Shown: positions 25,051 to 33,440, counted from the first letter of the stretch. The stretch: DNA of 64,000 bases from Saccharopolyspora erythraea NRRL 2338 (GCF_000062885.1 NC_009142.1:4949584-5013583); one strand, 5' to 3'. Notes: generated by a model not told the origin, from the letters alone. A program made the numbers and translations.

Positions 25051-26739
25051 CTACTCCTGCGGCAACGCGAAGGCGAACAGGGCGTCGCCGTGCGGCGCGC
25101 CGAGCATCCCGGGCAGGAACCCCTCGACCCAGCTGCCCCATCCGACCGGCACCGCGATGTACTGCCTCCCGTCGACGCTGTAGGTCGTCGGGCTGCTGTG
25201 GTGGCCGCAGCCGGTCTGGAACTGCCACAGCAGCTCCCCGCTCCGCGCGTCGTAGGCGTTGAACTCGCCGGTGGGTTCACCGGTGAACACCAGGTCGCCC
25301 CCGGTGGCCAGCACCGAGCCGCACATCGGCACGTCGTTGCTCCAGCGCCACACCTCCCGGCCCGTGGACGGGTCGAAGGCCGACACCGAACCCGCCATGT
25401 CGTCGGAGTCCACGGTCACGCTCGCTCCCCAATAGGGAATGCTCTCCTTGAACTCCCTGCGCCGCCGGGTGACCATCGCGCCGACGTCCTGCACCGGCGC
25501 GTAGAACAACTGCGTCCGCGGGCTGTAGGCCGCGTGCGTCCACTCCTTGCCCCCGGCGGGCCCGGGCCAGAAGTGCACCTCGTCCCCCTCCTTGTCGGGG
25601 AACACCTTGGGCGTCACCTTCCCGTTGGAGTCGATCTCGCCCCAGGTGACCCGGTCGACGAAGGGAACCACCCGGACCAGCTCGCCGTTCGTGCGGTCGA
25701 GGACGAAGAAGTACCCGTTCTTGTCGAAGTGACCGAGCAGCTTGCGGCCGTCCTGGTCGAACAGGATGTTCTCCATCGTGCTGTCGTAGTCCCACAGGTC
25801 GTGCGGGTTGTACTGGTAGTGCCAGCGGATCTCGCCGTTGTCCGGGTCCACGGCGATGACGCTGTCGGTGTAGAGGTTGTCCCCTTCCCGCACACCTCCG
25901 TCGAAGTCGGGCGCCGGGTTCCCGGTGCCCCAGTACATGAGGTTCAGCTCCGGGTCGAAGGTGCCCGTGACCCAGCAGTTCCCGCCGCCCCGCGTCCAGG
26001 CCGGGCCTTCCGGCCAGGTCTCGGACCCGGGCTCGCCGGGCTTGGGAATGGTGTAGGTCCGCCAGACGTGCCGCCCCGTCTCCAGGTCGAAGGCGTCGAG
26101 GTGACCCCGCACGCCGAACTCCCCGCCGGAGCTGCCCACGACGACCATGTCCTTGACGACCAGCGGAGCGACCGTGGCGCTCTCACCGGCCCGCACGTCG
26201 CCGTAGATCGAGTCCCACAGGCACTTGCCGGTGACCGCGTCGAGCGCGATCACGTGGGCGTTGAGGGTGACGACGAAGACCTTGCCCTTCGCCACCGCGA
26301 CCCCGCGGTTCACGTTGCCGCAGCACAGCGACGTGTCGTACGGGACCTCGTGCTTGTACCGCCACAGCTCCTGACCCGTCCGGGCGTCGATGGACCAGAC
26401 CCAGCCGTCCCAGCCGGAGACGTACATGACTCCGTCCACCACGATCGGGGCGGCTTCGAACGAGTACGTCGAAGGCCCCGCGTGCATACCGGCCGAGCCG
26501 GACTGGAAGACCCACGCGGGAACGAGGCGGTGGACGTTCTCCGTGTTGATCTGGTCCAGCGGGCTGTACCGCTGCCCGTCGTAGGCACCGTAGTAGGTGA
26601 GCCAGTTCTGCGGTTCCGAGCGGGCGTCGAGGATGCGTTCGTAGGTGACGTCCTGCACCACCGGCGGCGCGCTCCCGACCAGGCCGCTCAACGACGACTG
26701 GCTCACGGCGTGCCCGGCCTGTACGTATTCGGTCATCAT
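25051..26739 (-). CDS. PQQ-dependent alcohol dehydrogenase-like quinoprotein
   Basis: A 562-residue eight-bladed propeller quinoprotein of the methanol/ethanol dehydrogenase family. Seen are NWLTYYGAYDGQRYSPLDQI at the start, repeated W-motif blades (for example GQELWRY, GEIRWHYQ, GREVWRW, GELLWQF), the vicinal cysteine pair in DTSLCCGNVNRG that stacks on PQQ, and the active-site acidic motif NPHDLWDYDST. The two aspartates in WDYD are spaced as in lanthanide-type enzymes, which remains to be aligned. There is no Sec or Tat signal peptide, unusual for this periplasmic family, and no fused cytochrome c. It is in one operon with pqqA2, pqqB and pqqC. Confidence 0.88.
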   Translation of the reverse strand: MMTEYVQAGHAVSQSSLSGLVGSAPPVVQDVTYERILDARSEPQNWLTYYGAYDGQRYSPLDQINTENVHRLVPAWVFQSGSAGMHAGPSTYSFEAAPIVVDGVMYVSGWDGWVWSIDARTGQELWRYKHEVPYDTSLCCGNVNRGVAVAKGKVFVVTLNAHVIALDAVTGKCLWDSIYGDVRAGESATVAPLVVKDMVVVGSSGGEFGVRGHLDAFDLETGRHVWRTYTIPKPGEPGSETWPEGPAWTRGGGNCWVTGTFDPELNLMYWGTGNPAPDFDGGVREGDNLYTDSVIAVDPDNGEIRWHYQYNPHDLWDYDSTMENILFDQDGRKLLGHFDKNGYFFVLDRTNGELVRVVPFVDRVTWGEIDSNGKVTPKVFPDKEGDEVHFWPGPAGGKEWTHAAYSPRTQLFYAPVQDVGAMVTRRRREFKESIPYWGASVTVDSDDMAGSVSAFDPSTGREVWRWSNDVPMCGSVLATGGDLVFTGEPTGEFNAYDARSGELLWQFQTGCGHHSSPTTYSVDGRQYIAVPVGWGSWVEGFLPGMLGAPHGDALFAFALPQE

Positions 26740-26749
26740 CCGCTCCTTC

Positions 26750-27214
26750 CTAGGGTCGCGGCTGGGCCGGACGGTCGAGCCGGGCCTGCTCCGGGACGTC
26801 GCCGAGCACGACGATCGCCCCGACCATGCCCCGCCCCTCGTCGTTGCCGATGGGTGAGCTGAACCAGTAGTAGCCCGGGCCGTCCAGGTTCAGGCTGGCC
26901 GTTGCCCGGGACTGGACCGGCAGCCACACGAACTGCCGGTCGCCGTTGCTCGGCAGGAGCGCGCAGTGGGTGTTCTGATCATCGTTGAAGATCTCGAGCT
27001 CGAGATCGCCCGAGTGCGGCATCACGAGGATCGACGGGTCCCACACCAGTTCGTCGATCGGGATCCGGATCTGGGCGTGCAGCCGCCCGTCCGACCCCTC
27101 CTCGGCGTACTTGAGGTTTCCGTGGGCGAGAATCCGCCCCAGCGTCGCCTGGTTCTGCTTGTCCAACCCGAGCTCGCTCACCAGTGCCGACAGCTCCCCT
27201 GCTGTGGTCGCCAT
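26750..27214 (-). CDS. Cupredoxin-like partner of the quinoprotein
   Basis: A 154-residue protein starting after a strong GAGGAGGTG site and ending 10 bases before the quinoprotein gene. The second half resembles a cupredoxin sandwich: LELEIFNDDQNTHCALLP then GPGYYWFSSPIGNDEGRGM and VGAIVVLGD. Only the first His and the Met of the usual His-Cys-His-Met copper set can be placed; the Cys and second His positions read as Ser and Asn/Asp. It also lacks a signal peptide. It may be an electron-transfer or assembly partner that no longer binds copper; this is inference. Confidence 0.65.
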   Translation of the reverse strand: MATTAGELSALVSELGLDKQNQATLGRILAHGNLKYAEEGSDGRLHAQIRIPIDELVWDPSILVMPHSGDLELEIFNDDQNTHCALLPSNGDRQFVWLPVQSRATASLNLDGPGYYWFSSPIGNDEGRGMVGAIVVLGDVPEQARLDRPAQPRP

Positions 27215-27940
27215 CGGCCTCACCTCCTCATGGATCCCGACCACGTGCGCCACGGCGGAATCGCCGCCGCATGCGCGGCCGGAGAATCTTGTCCGCCTCG
27301 TCCGTGCCCGTCGACGGGCCGGACGTACTGGGGTCGAACCGCTTCAGGGCGCCCGGTCGGTGCGAACGGGCGTGATCGGCGGGACTGCGGCCCCCCGGCC
27401 GGCATGCTGACGCGCCGGCCGCACAGCGTGCTCATCCGTCATAGCGCCCCCGTTCCCGGGAAAAGTCCCCTCGCGGCGGGAGCTGCCGCCCAGAAACCCG
27501 CGAGCACGCCCCGCTCTCGATCGAGGTGGATGCGGGTACCGCTCGATCGCGGTCGCGCGGATGCCACTGGCTGCGCTTCGGCCGCGCCGAGGTCCGATGG
27601 TCCGTGCTGCGACTGCTGCGGGCCGGCGGCGCGCTCAAGTCGACCGGCAGGGCGGGCTCGCTGAACATCGCAAAGCCCCCTGCGCCGGTCGCGCCCTGCG
27701 CGGCCGGTGTCTCCCAGTGCCTCGCCCGGGCCACCCGACGCCTCCTGCCGCGTGTTCCCACCGCAGGTGGAGCGTAACCCCCGCGTCACGCTCGCGTAAG
27801 TCGAACTTCCTGGCGGGCGGCCGGAAAACAAAAAATCAGGGAAGGGGACCGGGGACGGACGCGGCCGCGCAGGCGCTGTCCCGGCGCACCACCGATCACA
27901 TCGGCACCGCCCGCAACACCCGGCCCCCTTGGACGAGCGG
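27215..27940. other. Long intergenic region, no supported gene
   Basis: About 725 bases between the PQQ operon start and the repeat-rich membrane protein. Several frames are open but all are arginine/proline-rich shadows without ribosome sites or domains. The part next to 27215 must contain the promoter of the PQQ operon. Nothing else was recognised. Confidence 0.45.
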
Positions 27941-28816
27941 TCAGGCGCAGAGCTTCCAGTCGCCGTCTTCCTTGGTCAGCTTCAGGTTCGTGCTCTGCGG
28001 GGGCTGGCCCGGGATCGTCGACTCCAGAGCGGCGGTCCCCGAGTCACCGTTCTCCTGAACGCTCTTCACCGACGTCTTCACCGCCCTGAGCTGTTCCAGG
28101 TCCTGCGGCTGCGCCACCTTGAGGAACTCGTTCTTCTCCTGCTGGAGCTGCTCGATCGCCGGCATGACCTGCGAGCACACGAAGGGCCGGTAGCTCTCGG
28201 CCGTCACGCTGCGCGGGTCCTGAGTCTCCTGCGTCGCGAGCGCCGCGTAGTCCTCGGCGACCGACTGCGCCGAGGCACCCCAGAGGTAGACGTAGCCCGC
28301 TGCCGCGCCCCCGGCGAGAACCAGAACCGCCGCGGCGATGCCGACGACCAGGCCGGTCTTCCTCTTCCCGGCCGGGACCGCGTCGGCTTCTCCAGCCTGG
28401 TCCGCCTCATGCTGATCGGTGCCCTGCTGGTCGGTGCCCTGCTCGTTGGCGTCCTGCTGATCGGCGCCCTGCTGATCGGCGCCCTGCTGGTCCGCCTCAT
28501 GCTGATCGGCGCCCTGCTCGTTGGCGTCCTGCTCGTTGGCGTCCTGCTCGTTGGCGTCCTGCTCGTTGGCGTCCTGCTGGTCCGCTGCCTGCTGGTCGAT
28601 GCCCTGCTCGCCCGCCGCCTGCTGGTCGTCGTCCTGCTGGTCGGCGTCCTGCGGTTCCTCGGACTCAGCGGGCGTGGGGTGCTCCTCCGAGTCGGCCGCC
28701 TGGTTGTCAGGCTGCTCGCCCGAGGCCTCGGGCTGCTCGCCCGAGTTGTCGGAGCCGCCCGGGTTCTCGGGCTCCTCCGAACCGTCGCGGCCGGGCTCTT
28801 GCGGTGCAGGTGTCAT
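27941..28816 (-). CDS. Membrane-anchored protein with low-complexity repeat N-terminus
   Basis: A 291-residue protein. Residues 1-50 are Glu/Pro/Ser-rich. Residues about 55-145 are a tandem array of acidic-Gln pentapeptides (DANEQ, GADQQ, HEADQ variants). A single transmembrane helix follows (GLVVGIAAAVLVLAGGAAAG) after KRK, then an extracellular domain of about 110 residues containing AEDYAALATQETQDPRSV and ending in DGDWKLC. The last part resembles the DUF4878/lumazine-binding-like folds found behind transmembrane helices in actinomycetes. Function is unknown. The ATG has AGGAAGGA upstream. Confidence 0.8.
   Translation of the reverse strand: MTPAPQEPGRDGSEEPENPGGSDNSGEQPEASGEQPDNQAADSEEHPTPAESEEPQDADQQDDDQQAAGEQGIDQQAADQQDANEQDANEQDANEQDANEQGADQHEADQQGADQQGADQQDANEQGTDQQGTDQHEADQAGEADAVPAGKRKTGLVVGIAAAVLVLAGGAAAGYVYLWGASAQSVAEDYAALATQETQDPRSVTAESYRPFVCSQVMPAIEQLQQEKNEFLKVAQPQDLEQLRAVKTSVKSVQENGDSGTAALESTIPGQPPQSTNLKLTKEDGDWKLCA
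28396..28655 (-). repeat. 15-bp period tandem repeat inside a coding region
   Basis: A 15-base unit of the form GCTSRTYGGYGYCCT repeats about 17 times, including four perfect copies of GCTCGTTGGCGTCCT at 28516-28575. It encodes the pentapeptide array of the membrane protein. Frame is kept because the period is five codons, so copy number can vary without breaking the gene. Confidence 0.88.
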
Positions 28817-28995
28817 GCAAATCCTTCCTGGTCCGACTGGAACTGCCTCTCCCCACTTGTACTTGACCGGATACCGCGCGTTCCAAGCGGCTGGGTCCCC
28901 ACTCCGCGTACGTCAAGCGGCGCACTGGGTGAAGTGCCCGTGAGATTGCGCTCAGCGGTACCAGTCGGTCGTCCGGGTGTGCCAGGGTCTCGCGC

Positions 28996-29724
28996 ATGCG
29001 GATCGAGGAGGTGGCCACGTGGGCCGCGGCCGGTCTGGCGCTCATCGCCGTCGGACTCGCATGGTGGCAGTTCTGGCTGGCCCGCCAGGAGGCCAAGCAG
29101 GCGGAGCAGCGAACGGAGGCGATGCGCCGTCTGGCCGGCGCCGCCGAGCGCGATGCCGCGAAGGCGGCGGAGGCCGCCCGGAACGCGCATGAGCAGGCCG
29201 AACGCGCCTGGGAACAGGTCAAGCTGTCCAGGAATCAGCTCGAGGAGGCCCGGCAGGAACACCGGGCCAGCGCGCAGACCGAGCAGTGGGAGTGGGCCTA
29301 CGCGGTGACCAAGGCCGCCCGCGAGCTCGTCGACACCAGCCAGGAGCTCATCCGCATCGCCCTGGACCCCCAGGTGGCACCGCACTACCGGACGGCCGCG
29401 GACCGCCACTACCGCCACGCCGCCCAGCGCTGGCAGGACACCATGATCAAGGCGGTGGCCCGCACGTCTCCGCCCCTGGAGATGCAGCAGCAGGTCGTCA
29501 CGTTCGCCGAAGTCCAGCAGCGCCTGCACGGCACCCTCGGCGTGCTGCTGCGCGCCGTCGAGACGAACACGCTGGCCGACGGCGACGCGCTGACCAAGCA
29601 GGTCCACGGCCTGCGCCATGAGCTCAACAACGCGAACCGGCACCTGCAGCGGATCGTCAGCGCGAACCTGACCACTACGGACACTCCGACCCAGCAGATC
29701 ACCGGCGGTTTGCCATCCGCCTGA
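28996..29724 (+). CDS. Hypothetical membrane-anchored coiled-coil protein
   Basis: A 242-residue protein. A N-terminal helix (WAAAGLALIAVGLAWWQFWL) is followed by a long charged Ala/Glu/Arg region (about residues 30-95) with heptad character, likely a coiled coil. The C-terminal half is helical with no recognised domain. The layout resembles small actinomycete proteins of unknown role with one membrane anchor and a cytoplasmic coil. ATG 28996 sits directly before the hydrophobic segment. Its neighbours do not suggest a pathway. Confidence 0.7.
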   Translation: MRIEEVATWAAAGLALIAVGLAWWQFWLARQEAKQAEQRTEAMRRLAGAAERDAAKAAEAARNAHEQAERAWEQVKLSRNQLEEARQEHRASAQTEQWEWAYAVTKAARELVDTSQELIRIALDPQVAPHYRTAADRHYRHAAQRWQDTMIKAVARTSPPLEMQQQVVTFAEVQQRLHGTLGVLLRAVETNTLADGDALTKQVHGLRHELNNANRHLQRIVSANLTTTDTPTQQITGGLPSA

Positions 29725-29766
29725 TCGACCGCGCGGCCCCGGCCTGCCAGTAGCGCGAGCGGCTGG

Positions 29767-30636
29767 TCAGCCGCGCCGGGGCCGGCGGTGCAGCAGGCCG
29801 AAGCGCGCCCACTGCGCCTCGGCCGCCTCGATCGACCGCCTGGTCCGCTCGGGATCCACTGTGGACAAGTGCGCGACGATCGCCTGCGCGACGGCCATGC
29901 CCGGCGCGAGCGACGGGAAGAACGCCACGCCTTCGGCGGGTATGAGCACGACCTGCTCGGCGGCCTCGACCAGCGCGGGGCTGGCCGCGTCGGTGAGGAC
30001 GAACACCCGCGCACCCCGGCTGCTCGCCTCCTCGGCAGCGGTCACCGTGCTCTGGTAGAGCCGCCAGAAGCTGATCGCCACCAGCACGTCGCCCGGCTCG
30101 AGCCGGGACACCGAGTTGGCCAGGTCGGCGTCGTCGCGGACCACGCTCGCCTGGTACCCGGCCAGCCCGACGTTGTGCCCGAGCGCGGAGCCGACAGCCA
30201 CGTAGCTGCCGTTGGCGACGATCAGCGTGCGCCGGGCCGCGGCGATCGCCTCGGCGATCGTGCGCACCAGGCCGTCGTCGAGCCGCCGGGACAGCACCGC
30301 CATCGACTCCAGGTCGCGGCGCAGCGAGGCCGCGCCCAGCTCGCCCTCGGTGCGGTGCGCCGCGGCGACCTCGGGCGCGCTCAGCGAGGACAGGTAGCGC
30401 GCCCGCAGCTCCTGCTGGAGGTCGACCCAGCCGGTGAAGCCGAGCGCCTGCGCGGTGCGGCTGACCGTCGCGACGTTGACCCCGGCCAGCTCAGCGGCCT
30501 CTGCGGCCGACGCGTAGGAGGCCCGCCGGGGCTGGGTGAGCAGCACCTCCAGCACCGCCGCCCCCTTCGGGCGCAGCCCGCGCTCGGGCACCCGGTCCCG
30601 CAGCCAGGCCTCGAAGCCGTCCGGATCGCCGCTCAT
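29767..30636 (-). CDS. RpiR/MurR family transcriptional regulator
   Basis: About 289 residues. The N-terminal HTH_6 domain is visible as SAAEAAELAGVNVATVSRTA with QALGFTGWVDLQQELR. The C-terminal half is a SIS sugar-phosphate-binding domain: TLIVANGSYVAVGSALGHNV, LEPGDVLVAISFWRLYQSTV and GARVFVLTDAASPALVEAAE. Such regulators usually sense a phosphosugar. It is divergent from the MFS-amidohydrolase operon with a large dyad between, so it probably controls that operon. The start at ATG 30636 is chosen over a frame that extends through the dyad. Confidence 0.87.
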   Translation of the reverse strand: MSGDPDGFEAWLRDRVPERGLRPKGAAVLEVLLTQPRRASYASAAEAAELAGVNVATVSRTAQALGFTGWVDLQQELRARYLSSLSAPEVAAAHRTEGELGAASLRRDLESMAVLSRRLDDGLVRTIAEAIAAARRTLIVANGSYVAVGSALGHNVGLAGYQASVVRDDADLANSVSRLEPGDVLVAISFWRLYQSTVTAAEEASSRGARVFVLTDAASPALVEAAEQVVLIPAEGVAFFPSLAPGMAVAQAIVAHLSTVDPERTRRSIEAAEAQWARFGLLHRRPRRG

Positions 30637-30655
30637 CTCCCGCACCCCCCGTAGC

Positions 30656-30697
30656 GCAACAGGTATTGCACATTTCAAAAAATGCACTATATGTTGC
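30656..30697. promoter_or_regulatory. 42-bp AT-rich dyad, likely RpiR operator
   Basis: Outer arms GCAACA and TGTTGC and inner TTGCA/TGCA..ATTT elements pair at about 15 of 21 positions around a C/AAAAAA centre. It is one of the few AT-rich patches in the window and lies 19 bases from the regulator start and 39 bases from the MFS start. Confidence 0.65.
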
Positions 30698-30736
30698 CAC
30701 CCACTTCGTTCGGTGCTGGAGCGCTGGAGGCACCTG

Positions 30737-32113
30737 GTGACCCTGCTGGCACGTCTGGACCGGCTTCCGCTGAGCCGGCCGCACTACCTCCTGCTGCTGC
30801 TCGGCGGCCTCGGCTACACCTTCGACGGGATGGACTCCGCGGTCGTGGCGTTCCTGCTGCCCAGCGTGCAGGAGGTCTGGGGGCTCACCAACGCCCAGCT
30901 CGGCCTGATCGGCTCGGCCACCCCGTTCGGCTTCCTGTTCGGCGCCACCTGCGCGGGCCTGCTGGGCGACCGCATCGGCCGCCGCCAGGTGATGATGTGG
31001 GCGCTGGCGGTCTACGCGCTGTTCTCGGTGGTCGGCGCGCTGGCCCCGAACTACGGGATCTTCCTCGGCGCGCGGGTGCTCGCCGGATTCGGCGCCGGGG
31101 CCGAGAGCGCGATCATCGCGCCGTTCCTGTCCGAGTTCGTCCCGGCCGCGCGCCGGGGCTGGTTCGTCGGCGCACTGGCAGGCTTCTTCTCCTTCGGCTT
31201 CGTCGCCGCGGCGCTGCTGGGGCGGTTCGTGGTGCAGCCGCTGCCGGAGGGCTGGCGTTGGGCGCAGGTGATCACCGCCGCGCCGATCGTGATGCTGCTG
31301 TGGTGGCGGCGTTCGCTGCCCGAGTCGCCGCGCTTCCTGCTCGCCAACGGCCGCGCCGACGAGGCCGAGCGCGTGGTCGCCGACCTGGAGCGCAGGGTGC
31401 TCGCCGCGACCGGCGCGGAGCTCCCGCCTGTGCCCGAGGTAGCGGTGGAGCGCCCGGCGCGGACCCGCAGGATCGGGCTGCTCTCCGCGCTGAGGTACCT
31501 GTGGAGCGGGGCGATGGCGGGCCGCACGGCGATCACGTGGCTGATCTGGTTCGTGATCACCTTCTCCTACTACGGGTTCTTCACCTGGATCCCGACCCTG
31601 CTGGTGCAGCAGGGCATCACGGTCACCCGCAGCTTCGAGTTCTCGATCATCATCTACCTCGCGCAGGTGCCGGGGTACTTCTCGGCCGCATGGCTGGGCG
31701 AGCTGCTCGACCGCAAGAACACCATCGCGCTGTACCTGGCCGGGGCCGCTGCCGGCGCGTACTGGATGTCGCAGATGACCGACCCGGTGCTGATCACCAC
31801 CTCGGCGGCGGTCCTGTCGTTCTTCCTCAACGGCACCTACGCGGCGGTCTACTCCTACACGCCGGAGGTCTTCCCCACCTGGATCCGGGCCTCCGGCACC
31901 GGACTGTCCAGCGCCTTCGGCCGCGTCGGCAGCATCATCGCGCCGTCGGTGATCGGCATGTCGGCCGCGACGCTCGGCTTCGCGGGCGTGTTCGGCATGA
32001 CCACCGCGGTGCTGGCCGCCGGCGTGGTGTGCACGCTGCTGTTCGGGGTGTCGACCGCGGGCCGCTCGCTGGAGGACCTGACCGAATCCGAGCCGCAAGG
32101 CGCGACCCGATGA
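30737..32113 (+). CDS. MFS transporter, sugar/organic-acid porter type
   Basis: A 458-residue twelve-helix transporter. Motif A-like loops are GLLGDRIGRRQVMMW (after helix 2) and AWLGELLDRKNTIAL (after helix 8). SLPESPRFLLANGRADEAER follows helix 6, and EVFPTWIRASGTGLSSAFGR sits before helix 11; these are hallmarks of the sugar porter / metabolite:H+ symporter branch. GTG 30737 has GGAGG 7 bases upstream. It heads an operon with a 36-codon ORF and an amidohydrolase and probably imports that enzyme's substrate. Confidence 0.88.
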   Translation: MTLLARLDRLPLSRPHYLLLLLGGLGYTFDGMDSAVVAFLLPSVQEVWGLTNAQLGLIGSATPFGFLFGATCAGLLGDRIGRRQVMMWALAVYALFSVVGALAPNYGIFLGARVLAGFGAGAESAIIAPFLSEFVPAARRGWFVGALAGFFSFGFVAAALLGRFVVQPLPEGWRWAQVITAAPIVMLLWWRRSLPESPRFLLANGRADEAERVVADLERRVLAATGAELPPVPEVAVERPARTRRIGLLSALRYLWSGAMAGRTAITWLIWFVITFSYYGFFTWIPTLLVQQGITVTRSFEFSIIIYLAQVPGYFSAAWLGELLDRKNTIALYLAGAAAGAYWMSQMTDPVLITTSAAVLSFFLNGTYAAVYSYTPEVFPTWIRASGTGLSSAFGRVGSIIAPSVIGMSAATLGFAGVFGMTTAVLAAGVVCTLLFGVSTAGRSLEDLTESEPQGATR

Positions 32114-32220
32114 ACGCGGCGTGGCCGGACCGCCGCATGCACCGGCCGCCGACCGACTTCGGGCCCGCGCCTACCGAACCCGTCTCCCACCTCGACGACC
32201 AGGAGGAACCTGCCCCGTGA
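32110..32220 (+). CDS. Small wedged ORF (36 aa)
   Basis: ATG at 32110 overlaps the MFS stop (ATGA), and its TGA at 32218-32220 overlaps the amidohydrolase start (GTGA). The 36 residues begin MNAAWPDRRMHRPPTDFG and end HLDDQEEPAP; they are polar, with no transmembrane segment. The amidohydrolase ribosome site AGGAGGA lies inside this ORF. The fit of both overlaps suggests real translation, at least as a coupling device. No family was recognised. Confidence 0.55.
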   Translation: MNAAWPDRRMHRPPTDFGPAPTEPVSHLDDQEEPAP

Positions 32221-33425
32221 CCGCCCTGCTGCTGCGCAACGGCACCCTGCTCGACGTCGACACCGGTGAGTACGCCGAAGGCGACGTGCTCTGCGACGAC
32301 GGCCGCATCGCCGAGACCGGTCCAGGCCTCACCGCGCCGGGAGGAGCGCGCACCGTCGAGCTGGCAGGCGCCACGGTGCTGCCCGGACTCATCGACGCCC
32401 ACGTGCACGTCACCGCCGCGACCGCCGACCTCGGCGCGCTGCCGTCCTGGTCGCCCTCCTACGCCGCCGCGCACGCCGCCCGGATCATGAGCGGGATGCT
32501 CGACCGCGGCTTCACCACCGTCCGGGACGCCTCCGGCGCCGACTTCGGCCTCGCCGATGCCCAGGCCGAGGGCCTGATCCGGGGGCCGAGGCTGATGTTC
32601 TGCGGCAAGGCGCTGAGCCAGACCGGCGGGCACGGCGACAGCAGGCCGCGCGGCACCCGCGTGCACGACGGGCACCAGTGCTGCGCGGGGCTGGGCCGGA
32701 TCGCCGACGGCGTCGACGCGGTGCGCGCCGCCGCCCGCGACGAGCTGCGCAAGGGCGCTCACCACATCAAGGTCATGGCCGGCGGCGGCGTGGCCTCGCC
32801 GACGGACCGCATCGACTCGACCCAGTACTCCACCGACGAGCTGCGCGCCATCGTCGAGGAGGCCGAGGCCGCCAACCGCTACGTCGCCGCGCACGCCTAC
32901 ACCGCGCGGTCGGTCAGCCGGGCGCTGCGGGCGGGGGTGCGCTCCATCGAGCACGGCAACCTCATCGATGAGTCCACTGTGGAGGAATTCGTCGCGCACG
33001 ACGCGTTCCTGGTGCCGACGCTGGTGACCTACTGGGCGCTCAAGACCGAGGGCCGCGAGTTCGGTCTACCGGAGAGCAGCTGGCGCAAGGTCGACGAGGT
33101 GCTCGACGCCGGGCTGGCCGCGCTGGAACGCGCGCACCGGGGCGGGGTGCGCCTGGCCTACGGCACCGACCTGCTCGGTGGGATGCACCGCCACCAGAAC
33201 GAGGAGTTCCGCATCCGCGCCGAGGTCCAGCCTCCGCTGGCGGTGCTGCGCGCGGCCACCAGCGCGGCGGCCGACCTGCTCGGCATGACCGGGGAGCTCG
33301 GCACCCTGCGCCCGGGCGCGCTGGCCGACCTGGTCGTCGTCGAGGGCGACCCGCTGACCGACATCTCCGCGGTCGCCGACCCCTCGCGCATCCGCCACGT
33401 CGTGCAGAGCGGTGTCCTGGCGTAG
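32217..33425 (+). CDS. Amidohydrolase family metallo-enzyme, prolidase-like
   Basis: A 402-residue TIM-barrel amidohydrolase. Metal-binding residues are seen as H-X-H in LPGLIDAHVHVTAAT, Lys in HHIKVMAGGGVASP, His in YVAAHAYT, His in SIEHGN and Asp in LAYGTDLLGG. The C-terminal LGTLRPGALADLVVVEGDPL is the usual strand return. The closest described group is the Xaa-Pro/Xaa-Arg dipeptidase or imidazolonepropionase-like set. GTG 32217 follows AGGAGGA. Uptake by the MFS gene followed by hydrolysis in the cytoplasm is the likely logic. The actual amide or cyclic substrate is unknown. Confidence 0.87.
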   Translation: MTALLLRNGTLLDVDTGEYAEGDVLCDDGRIAETGPGLTAPGGARTVELAGATVLPGLIDAHVHVTAATADLGALPSWSPSYAAAHAARIMSGMLDRGFTTVRDASGADFGLADAQAEGLIRGPRLMFCGKALSQTGGHGDSRPRGTRVHDGHQCCAGLGRIADGVDAVRAAARDELRKGAHHIKVMAGGGVASPTDRIDSTQYSTDELRAIVEEAEAANRYVAAHAYTARSVSRALRAGVRSIEHGNLIDESTVEEFVAHDAFLVPTLVTYWALKTEGREFGLPESSWRKVDEVLDAGLAALERAHRGGVRLAYGTDLLGGMHRHQNEEFRIRAEVQPPLAVLRAATSAAADLLGMTGELGTLRPGALADLVVVEGDPLTDISAVADPSRIRHVVQSGVLA

Positions 33426-33440
33426 CCCCGGCGGCCTGAC

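Noticed and set aside
28396-28655. Regular repeat resembling a CRISPR array
   Set aside because: The 15-base period has no spacers and stays in frame within a protein-coding gene, so it is a coding tandem repeat.
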